From Gordonia gummivorans (GTDB taxonomy: Bacteria > Actinomycetota > Actinomycetes > Mycobacteriales > Mycobacteriaceae), in assembly GCF_022513585.1 (NCBI RefSeq), contig NZ_JAKWBF010000010.1:1-64000 (forward strand): a DNA stretch of 64,000 bases, written 5' to 3'. This document shows positions 57,875-64,000 of this stretch, in pieces. The notes beneath the pieces are model-generated. The model searched no databases. It saw nothing but the letters and a program-made list of their open reading frames with translations, and was not told the DNA's origin. How positions within the stretch are numbered: the first letter of the stretch is position 1; every line of letters begins with the position of its first letter. A program made the position numbers and the translations under genes.

Positions 57875-60418
57875 CTACGCATGTCCCCGACCGCCCACCT
57901 TGTCTCGGGCACGCAATGCGTGACCGTCAACGGTCGGGATGCTGATTCCGAGCCGGTCTGCGATCTCCCGTCGGGTGAGTCCCGCATCGACCATGGCGAG
58001 GACTTCCTGCTCGCGGATGGTGAGCACCGCGTCGAACGCGGCGGCCCGGATCGCCGGGGTGATCAGCCCGTCACACCGAGCGCACAGTTCCGCCAACCGG
58101 GGCCGTAGTCTGCGTGCCTCACGCGGGCGGCCGTCCTCGATCAGGATGGTGATCGACTGCGCCAGCGCGTCGGCGGCGTGCGTCGGGTACCCGAGCGCCT
58201 CGAAGGCAGCCGATACATCCTCGACGGCCCGCGCATCGCGATCACCGATCGATCGGCCATATCCCGCGTAGACCGGCATCAACTCCCCATCACATTGCCG
58301 CGCATACTCTTCGACGACCGAGGCTGCTTCCCGGTCACCGAATCGCAGCGCCCAGTGCGCGGCCTGGGCCGCGAAGACCAGGCGACCCTCGGCCGCGGCA
58401 ACACCCACGGCCTCACGGGCACGCGCAATGGGGATGGTGATCTCCCCACCTGCCATGTGCGCGAAGCCATCGGCCAGGATTCCGAACACCGCGCTGCCGT
58501 TGCGCCCGGCACCCACGAGCCGTCCGCATTCGTCGGCGGCCCGACGTGCACCGTCGGCATCGGAGCGCAACGCGCTACCCATCGTCGCCAGATAGGTTGA
58601 GCCACAACGCAGGCCCGAACGGTCTCCCTGGGCGAAACCCGCGATCGCACTGTGCGCGAATCGCTGCGCCTCCGCGATCCGGCCCGCAGCCAAAGCAGTC
58701 GTCGCCAACGCATTGCACGCCACGGCCTGCTCCACCGGAAGCCCCACCGTCGCGTCGAAGAACTCCTCGGACCAACGCTGCGCCTCGTCGAGCCGGCCGG
58801 CGGCGTAGAGCCCCTGCGCGATCGTCGTTCGCACCGCGATGCTGATGAGCGGATCGGCCGCGGTGGCGTCCTCGAGCGCCTTGCGCGCCGTCGTCAGTGC
58901 CTCGTCCAACCGGCCGAGTTGATACAGGGCCTCGCCGGCCTGAAAGCCCGCGGTCGCGTCCGACCACACGGTGGCTGCCGGATCGGCGAGCACGGCTCGC
59001 GCGAAATCCAGTGACTCGACCAGCTTTCCGGTTGTCATCAAGATCGATCCACGCATGGCCGTGACGGCGAGACGAAGCTGCGGGGTCGCGATGCGGGGCT
59101 CGAACTTCTCCACCAGCTCGAGGGCCGCCGGCGCATCATCGAGGTAGGTCAGCTGATTGTTGGCGGTCGCGACCGCGTACACCGTCAGGTCCATCTCGGC
59201 CAGCGAGTCTGGATCGACCTCGGCGAGAAGGTCGTCGGCCTCCTGCGCCCGCCCCATCGAACTGACTGTCCGCGCGAGCAGCAACCTCGCCTGCACGTCG
59301 GCGCCGGCCGTCATCGCCGCACGAGAAAGCCTCTCGCACAACGCCCGATCACCAAGAGTGTGCGCATGGCGGGCACACTTCACCAGTTCCTCCGCCGGTA
59401 GCGAGTGGCCGACGTCGACGCAGATCTGAGCCCGATGCAGTCGCTCGGATCTCGTGAGACGCACGCGGCCCAGGGCATCGACCAGGGTGGCCGCCAGATG
59501 ACCGCGCTCGATGGCGCCCATCCGATCCCGGACCACCTCGATCAACACGGGATGGGCGGGCCGCATCCGACCATCGGCCACCACGGCCAGGAACTCTCCT
59601 GCGTGCGGCTCGTAGGAGACCCCAGCACATCCCAACAGGCCCAGAATCTCCACCGACAGCGGACTCATCAGGCTCAGAAACCGCAGGAGTTCAAGCACTT
59701 TGGGGGGTGCTGCGCGCAATGCGCCCGCGGTCGCCTCGCGGATCTCGTCGGTCATCACGAAGTCCGACGAGAGCACCCACCGTCCGTCGGCGATCTCCGC
59801 CAGATGCCCTGATGCCAGCGCACCGCGAATCAACTGGCGAAGGTAGAAGGGATTGCCCTCGGACGTGACGTGCACCCGCTGCACCGTCAAGACGTCCACG
59901 GGGCCACCGAGATACTCCTCGATGAGGGCGGTCGTCTCGTCGAAGCCCAATGAATCGAGAGTCACGGTCTGCACTCGCGGGTCCTCGAGGGCGTCGGACA
60001 GCGGCGGTGCCACCGGCTCTCCCGCGCGTCGCGTCATCACCACCGACCGTGTGAGGCGTTCCGGGCTGTCCAGGATCGCCGCGATCACCGCGGCAGACGC
60101 CCCGTCGAGGAACTGGATGTCGTCGACCACGAGCAATCGTCGGCTCTGGTCGAGTTCGGCGCGCAGCACCTGCACTGCCATCGCGGGATCCGTCAGGCGG
60201 TGGTCGAGCGCCATCGAAAGCGCCGACAGCGGAATAGTTTTCGCCGATTGCGCGCCCATCACCCACAGCGTGTCCTGTCGCAGCCGATCACACGCCAACC
60301 GCGCCAGCGTCGTCTTACCGATACCTGCCGGGCCGTCGAGGACGACCGCACGACCGCCCGTCACGCCCTGCCGGATCGCCTCGAGCGCCTGCCGGTCGGG
60401 ACGATACGGCCACGTCAT
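57875..60418 (-). CDS. LuxR-family ATPase regulator (LAL/MalT-like), intact Walker A
   Basis: 847 residues starting at ATG 60418, overlapping the previous gene stop (ATGA). Walker A GPAGIGKTT (residues 29-37) and an LLVVDDIQFLD Walker B define an NTPase domain. A long alpha-helical repeat region (TPR-like, roughly 300-770) follows, then a C-terminal LuxR helix-turn-helix (LTIREQEVLAMVDAGLTRRE then IADRLGISIPTVDGH). Large LAL proteins act as ATP-dependent activators. The downstream targets could be the two secreted genes. The ligand is unknown. Confidence 0.86.
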   Translation of the reverse strand: MTWPYRPDRQALEAIRQGVTGGRAVVLDGPAGIGKTTLARLACDRLRQDTLWVMGAQSAKTIPLSALSMALDHRLTDPAMAVQVLRAELDQSRRLLVVDDIQFLDGASAAVIAAILDSPERLTRSVVMTRRAGEPVAPPLSDALEDPRVQTVTLDSLGFDETTALIEEYLGGPVDVLTVQRVHVTSEGNPFYLRQLIRGALASGHLAEIADGRWVLSSDFVMTDEIREATAGALRAAPPKVLELLRFLSLMSPLSVEILGLLGCAGVSYEPHAGEFLAVVADGRMRPAHPVLIEVVRDRMGAIERGHLAATLVDALGRVRLTRSERLHRAQICVDVGHSLPAEELVKCARHAHTLGDRALCERLSRAAMTAGADVQARLLLARTVSSMGRAQEADDLLAEVDPDSLAEMDLTVYAVATANNQLTYLDDAPAALELVEKFEPRIATPQLRLAVTAMRGSILMTTGKLVESLDFARAVLADPAATVWSDATAGFQAGEALYQLGRLDEALTTARKALEDATAADPLISIAVRTTIAQGLYAAGRLDEAQRWSEEFFDATVGLPVEQAVACNALATTALAAGRIAEAQRFAHSAIAGFAQGDRSGLRCGSTYLATMGSALRSDADGARRAADECGRLVGAGRNGSAVFGILADGFAHMAGGEITIPIARAREAVGVAAAEGRLVFAAQAAHWALRFGDREAASVVEEYARQCDGELMPVYAGYGRSIGDRDARAVEDVSAAFEALGYPTHAADALAQSITILIEDGRPREARRLRPRLAELCARCDGLITPAIRAAAFDAVLTIREQEVLAMVDAGLTRREIADRLGISIPTVDGHALRARDKVGGRGHA

Positions 60419-62979
60419 CGAAGCTCGCCGCCGACGGTGAACAGCTCGACGAGTTCACGCCGATTGCGTGCCCCGGTCTTTCCACACGCCCGCAGCACGT
60501 GCCCCTCGACAGTGCGCACCGATACCCCGAGCACGTCCGCGATCTCCCGATTGCTGCGGGCGGCCACAACAAGTCGCACGATCTCGTGCTCCCGCTTGGT
60601 GAATCGCACGTTCTCGGATGCCACCAGCCCCATCGCCGGCGACGACACCGACCCTTGCCCATCGACGATCGTCCGTGTGCGAGTGGTGCAGGCGATGGCG
60701 TGGAATCGATCGCCGTCCCGACGATGGGCGTATGCCGCTTGCGCCATCACATCGGCGGCCGCCATCCCTCGCCCGGCAGCGGTGTGACGGAGCGCTACCC
60801 GCTCGAGATCGGCGCCGCTGTACGCCCTCCACGCCACGGCATGCTCGACGAGGAGTCGCGCACGGTCGGTCACGACGTCACCGATGCGAGGGTCCGCATC
60901 AAGATCTCCGACGAGCTGTGCAAGGTGGGCCGCATCGGGGGCCGCACCGAATCGCAGGGCGAGCTCGCAGAGCACGATCACCGAGACGAGTTCGCCGCGG
61001 TCGCGCGCCGCCGCCGCCGAATCGAGCAGTACTGCTGACGCTGTGTCGACGTCTCCCGCCGTCGCCGACCACCAGGCCCGGTTGATGCTCCGCAGGGCCG
61101 AGCGCACACCCCGAAGGGCGACGGGCCCGCCCGGATCGTTGTCTGTGAAGTCGCCGGCCGATGGTTCCGGGCGTTGTCCGGACAGTCTGGACTCAATCTG
61201 CCGGAGGAGGCCGTCGGCAGTCTGCGTCCACCCTTCCGGCACGTCCTCGACAACCACCTCACGAAGCTGGTCGGCCGAGACCCGGAGGTTGCCGCCCACC
61301 CACTGTGCAAATGCTGACGCCAGCACGACGACGCCGTTTGCCAGCCGTCCGCGGCCATCCTGACTGCGCAATGCCCGCTCGCCGAGCGTGCATGCGTGCG
61401 TCGCGTTGCCGCTCAGCGCGGAGATGGCGATCTCGGCGGCATCCAGGTAGGCGACCAGCGTGCCGTCTGCCGTCGCACCGTCGTCGGCCAGTGCCGATCT
61501 GGCGAATCGGAGCTGCTGCGCAGCGTCGTCCGAATGTCCGGCAAGACCTTCGCGCACCGCAGCGAACAGCCCCACCCACGCACCGACGTTGCCGCCTGCC
61601 TCGATCGCCGCATCGGCATGCGGCGCGCGTCCGGTCGCCGATTCGCCGAGCAGTGCGACCACTGCCGCCAACGATCGCCACTGAGGATCATCCCTCGCCG
61701 CGAGGTCACCCAGCATCGCGTGAACCCCGTCGGTGTCACCCAGGTGCAGCCGTGCCCAGCCTTCGATCGGTGTCGGCGACGCGGCAAGTTCGACGCGGCC
61801 GGACTGTGCGGAGCCCAGCATCAGCAGGGCCATGTGCGGGTCTCCCCACCGCAATGCATGGCTCGCCGCCTTCGACCGCAACGCCGGTGTCGGCGGCACG
61901 GGACCGTCCAGCCGGAGAGCACAGGCCACCAGCGCGGCGCGGCCGCATTCCGGATCCGGGAGCGCAACGGCCAGAATTTCATCGCTGAGCGAGCCGACCA
62001 GATGGTGTCGCTCCACGCATCCGAGCCAGCCGGCCGGCGACCGCGCCAAGGCCGGAACACGCAGCCGCACATGGCGATTGCGCGCTTCGATGATGCCGCG
62101 ACGCTCGGCGCCGATCAGATCGGCAATGTCGGAGCGCGCGGTGAGGGCAGCCAGCGGCAGCCAACCGTCCGCGAACTTCTCCACGACGTCCGAACACGCT
62201 CCGAGCAGAGCGACGAGCTGTTGCAAGCCCGGGCCCAGGTCGGCGAGGTCGATGGTCAGACGATCCGCCAATTCGGTGGTGACGGGTGGCATCCCATCGA
62301 TTCGGGCCAGACCCGACGACGTGTTCCAGGTCCCGTGCTCGGTCGCCGTGGCCACGACGGCGACGAGCCCCGTGGGCGATCCTCCGCAATAGCGCAGCAC
62401 CTGCCGCACCGTGCTGCCGACCGGCGCGAGTCCCAGCGCGCTCCGGATGTACTCTGCGACGTCGTCCGCATCGATGTGCCGAAGGTCGTATCGCCGCAGA
62501 TAGCCGTCCTTCCACAGGGCAGTGATCGCCGCCGGGTGTTCCGCGGGCGCCACACGCCGGCACGACAGGTAGACCGGCACCACGTGATGCACCACCAGCG
62601 AGAGGACCACCAGCGCACATTCCGCATCGAGCAAGTCCACGTCGTCGATGAACACGGCGGCCGCCGAACGGCCGGCCAGCGCGGTCCGCACGGCGGCCTC
62701 GGTTGCAGGCGCGTCGTCGATCATCGAACCGAAGACACCGGTGGTCGTCCGGGCCACCCCGGTCAGCCACATCGCGTCACCGGCGTATGCGTCGTGCAGC
62801 GCACGCAAGGCAGTCGTACGGCCGCTGCCGGCATCACCGACGATGACACATCCCTCGGTGCAATCGGCCATGTTCACACCGGCTCGTCGGAGTGCCTGGC
62901 GGCCGGTCAGTTCGTTGCCATCGCGGCCCTCGGGCCGTGCTGGGGTGCGATCGGACCCTGAGTCCACCGCAACCGACAT
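60415..62979 (-). CDS. LuxR-family ATPase regulator with degenerate Walker A
   Basis: 854 residues from ATG 62979. Same plan as the next gene: NTPase domain, TPR-like region, C-terminal LuxR helix-turn-helix (FTKREHEIVRLVVAARSNRE then IADVLGVSVRTVEGHV). Its Walker A reads GDAGSGRTT, with Arg at the place of the essential Lys (residue about 54), while Walker B (VFIDDVDLLD) is kept. It may bind but not hydrolyse ATP and could pair with its intact neighbour. First gene of the apparent four-gene run. Confidence 0.85.
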   Translation of the reverse strand: MSVAVDSGSDRTPARPEGRDGNELTGRQALRRAGVNMADCTEGCVIVGDAGSGRTTALRALHDAYAGDAMWLTGVARTTTGVFGSMIDDAPATEAAVRTALAGRSAAAVFIDDVDLLDAECALVVLSLVVHHVVPVYLSCRRVAPAEHPAAITALWKDGYLRRYDLRHIDADDVAEYIRSALGLAPVGSTVRQVLRYCGGSPTGLVAVVATATEHGTWNTSSGLARIDGMPPVTTELADRLTIDLADLGPGLQQLVALLGACSDVVEKFADGWLPLAALTARSDIADLIGAERRGIIEARNRHVRLRVPALARSPAGWLGCVERHHLVGSLSDEILAVALPDPECGRAALVACALRLDGPVPPTPALRSKAASHALRWGDPHMALLMLGSAQSGRVELAASPTPIEGWARLHLGDTDGVHAMLGDLAARDDPQWRSLAAVVALLGESATGRAPHADAAIEAGGNVGAWVGLFAAVREGLAGHSDDAAQQLRFARSALADDGATADGTLVAYLDAAEIAISALSGNATHACTLGERALRSQDGRGRLANGVVVLASAFAQWVGGNLRVSADQLREVVVEDVPEGWTQTADGLLRQIESRLSGQRPEPSAGDFTDNDPGGPVALRGVRSALRSINRAWWSATAGDVDTASAVLLDSAAAARDRGELVSVIVLCELALRFGAAPDAAHLAQLVGDLDADPRIGDVVTDRARLLVEHAVAWRAYSGADLERVALRHTAAGRGMAAADVMAQAAYAHRRDGDRFHAIACTTRTRTIVDGQGSVSSPAMGLVASENVRFTKREHEIVRLVVAARSNREIADVLGVSVRTVEGHVLRACGKTGARNRRELVELFTVGGELR

Positions 62980-63073
62980 ATCGCCGAATTCTGCCACCGC
63001 GCGAGCATGTCTGTTTGCATATCGTGGATGTCCGATTTGATACTCAACTGTTCGGACGACACACGTTCCGCCC

Positions 63074-63946
63074 TCACGCCCCCGGCCATACCTCGTCGAC
63101 GATCCCGGCTACCTCGTCGGGCTTCTCCAGGACCAGGAAATGCCGCGCCTCGACGGTCCTAAGCCGACCACCGACGACGTCGGCGTACCGACGCTGCTTG
63201 GCCCGCCAGAACCGTTGCCAGGCGGGCATTCCCGACAGCGCCGCGACCACGATCACCGGCACCGCGGGCATCGGCCGGGTTCGTCGCAGCCGACGCAGCG
63301 ACGCGTTGATGGTCGGGAACGCGGCGTTCTCGACGAGCGTGGCCAGCACAAACCCGGCGCTGCCGAAGAAGTGGTCGCCCCAGAAGTGCTGGTTCGCGTC
63401 GAAACCCTCCGGCGGCGCGGGCAGCACCTTGGTGCGCAGCCGTCCCCGACCGCGAATCCGTATCCGGGTCCGGTCCCCGACCGCCCGCACCGCAGACATC
63501 GCCCGGTGCGCATTGCCCACCCGGAATCGCGCAGGCACCAGACGCCACGGAACCAGCACATACGATCCGTCGAGGATCACCACTCCGGCCGTGTTCGACG
63601 GGTGCGCGCGCGCGAAACCCTCCACGTAGAGCGACGCCATCGAGTGGCCGACCAGGGTGACCGGCGCCGTCACACCGAGCGATGCGAGCACCTCACTCAT
63701 GCGGGAGATCTCGGCATCCAGCGTCGGCACCCGACCACGTCGCACCGAATCCGACAGACCGTAGCCGGGCCGGTCGTAGCGGATCACCCGCCACCCGCGG
63801 ATCACCAGGCGGGTGGCGAGCGGGTCGAGGTCGAACCAGTTGCTGCCGAGCGCGGCCATCAACAGGAGTGGCGCACCCGACCCCTCGTCGACCACGTGCA
63901 GCCGATCGCCGTCCACGGTGACAAAACGGCCCGGGGGTTCAGGCAT
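63074..63946 (-). CDS. Alpha/beta hydrolase (Ser nucleophile)
   Basis: 290 residues. Nucleophile elbow GHSMAS (Ser near residue 104), an oxyanion loop in LLLMAALGSN, and a late EARHFLVLEKP His. The middle carries a very basic loop (RTRIRIRGRGRLRTK). It has no signal peptide, so it is probably a cytosolic esterase or lipase-like enzyme. The gene ending at 63956 lies 9 bp upstream, suggesting co-transcription. Substrate unknown. Confidence 0.83.
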   Translation of the reverse strand: MPEPPGRFVTVDGDRLHVVDEGSGAPLLLMAALGSNWFDLDPLATRLVIRGWRVIRYDRPGYGLSDSVRRGRVPTLDAEISRMSEVLASLGVTAPVTLVGHSMASLYVEGFARAHPSNTAGVVILDGSYVLVPWRLVPARFRVGNAHRAMSAVRAVGDRTRIRIRGRGRLRTKVLPAPPEGFDANQHFWGDHFFGSAGFVLATLVENAAFPTINASLRRLRRTRPMPAVPVIVVAALSGMPAWQRFWRAKQRRYADVVGGRLRTVEARHFLVLEKPDEVAGIVDEVWPGA

Positions 63947-63955
63947 CGGCGTGAC

Positions 63956-64000
63956 TCACGAATCGGCAGGTTTGACCATCGGGAAGGCCAGCGACTCGCG
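63956..64000 (-). CDS. C-terminal end of an unidentified gene (cut by window edge)
   Basis: The minus strand reads RESLAFPMVKPADS followed by a TGA at 63956-63958. The spacing to the next gene's start (9 bp) supports a real gene end, but 14 residues are too few to name it. Confidence 0.35.
   Translation of the reverse strand, partial: RESLAFPMVKPADS

Overview
The window is high-GC actinobacterial DNA of the Mycobacteriales type, most likely Gordonia or a close relative. The evidence is a gene order matching Mycobacterium tuberculosis: the HAD phosphatase, acyltransferases and Rieske protein of the Rv3813c-Rv3818 area, then serS, Rv3835-like, Rv3836-like, phosphatase, pheA, Rv3839-like, LCP, bfrB, glpQ1, Rv3843c-like and sodA (the Rv3834c-Rv3846 order). 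IdeR-type iron boxes, many GTG starts and -10 elements placed 6-8 nt before start codons (leaderless transcripts) fit this. The genus is inferred; no rRNA is present.

Layout. 1-400: end of an IS3-like element. 478-7392: HAD phosphatase, two PlsC-type acyltransferases, a TetR/NTF2-like divergent pair, a P-loop kinase, a metallo-beta-lactamase/Rieske fusion and a second TetR. 7471-13006: two secreted LIP-family lipases and two DMT-like membrane proteins around a DUF1801 gene. 13196-31000: conserved core with serS, an ankyrin protein, the septum-formation protein, a zincin, phosphatase-pheA, the iron-regulated DUF2470 and ferritin genes, CPBP protease, LCP ligase, DUF5926, glpQ, DUF4328, rhodanese, sppA, VOC, AlkZ-like, msrA, a small membrane protein and sodA. 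30951-37569: LtrA, a compact ECF transporter (EcfT plus a one-chain S-A-A' protein), a GDT1-type Mn/Ca exporter and an SDR. 37690-39916: an XRE regulator, ImmA-like protease and polytopic membrane protein cassette. 40185-48885: low-complexity surface or tail-anchored proteins, a RecB-like nuclease, alpha/beta hydrolase, AraC regulator, DUF3224 and a GT39 glycosyltransferase. 49149-50889: a broken diguanylate cyclase fused tail-to-tail with a broken DUF222/13E12 gene. 51182-56531: a minus-strand run of rraA, gabD2, capA-like, PQQ sugar dehydrogenase and cyclase. 56713-62979: two large ATPase-LuxR regulators in tandem, followed by two small secreted proteins. 63074-64000: an alpha/beta hydrolase and the edge of another gene.

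The most unusual feature is a dispersed intergenic repeat family (copies at 401-471, 8991-9182, 16757-17100 and 46552-46800). It is built around two AGGGGAAG/CTTCCCCT hairpins and a conserved GATCGTGGAGGCGGGAAG block. All three long copies lie exactly between convergent genes. A second short repeat sits at gene 3' ends. Other points of interest are the XRE-ImmA-membrane cassette, the twin LuxR regulators (one with an Arg in place of the Walker A Lys), a cluster of DnaA-box-like sites at 26053-26269, a triplicated stop/start junction in the ECF operon, coding tandem repeats in a lipase signal peptide and in an AraC tail, and a G-tract frameshift in the diguanylate cyclase. All assignments come from reading the sequence; no database search was run.
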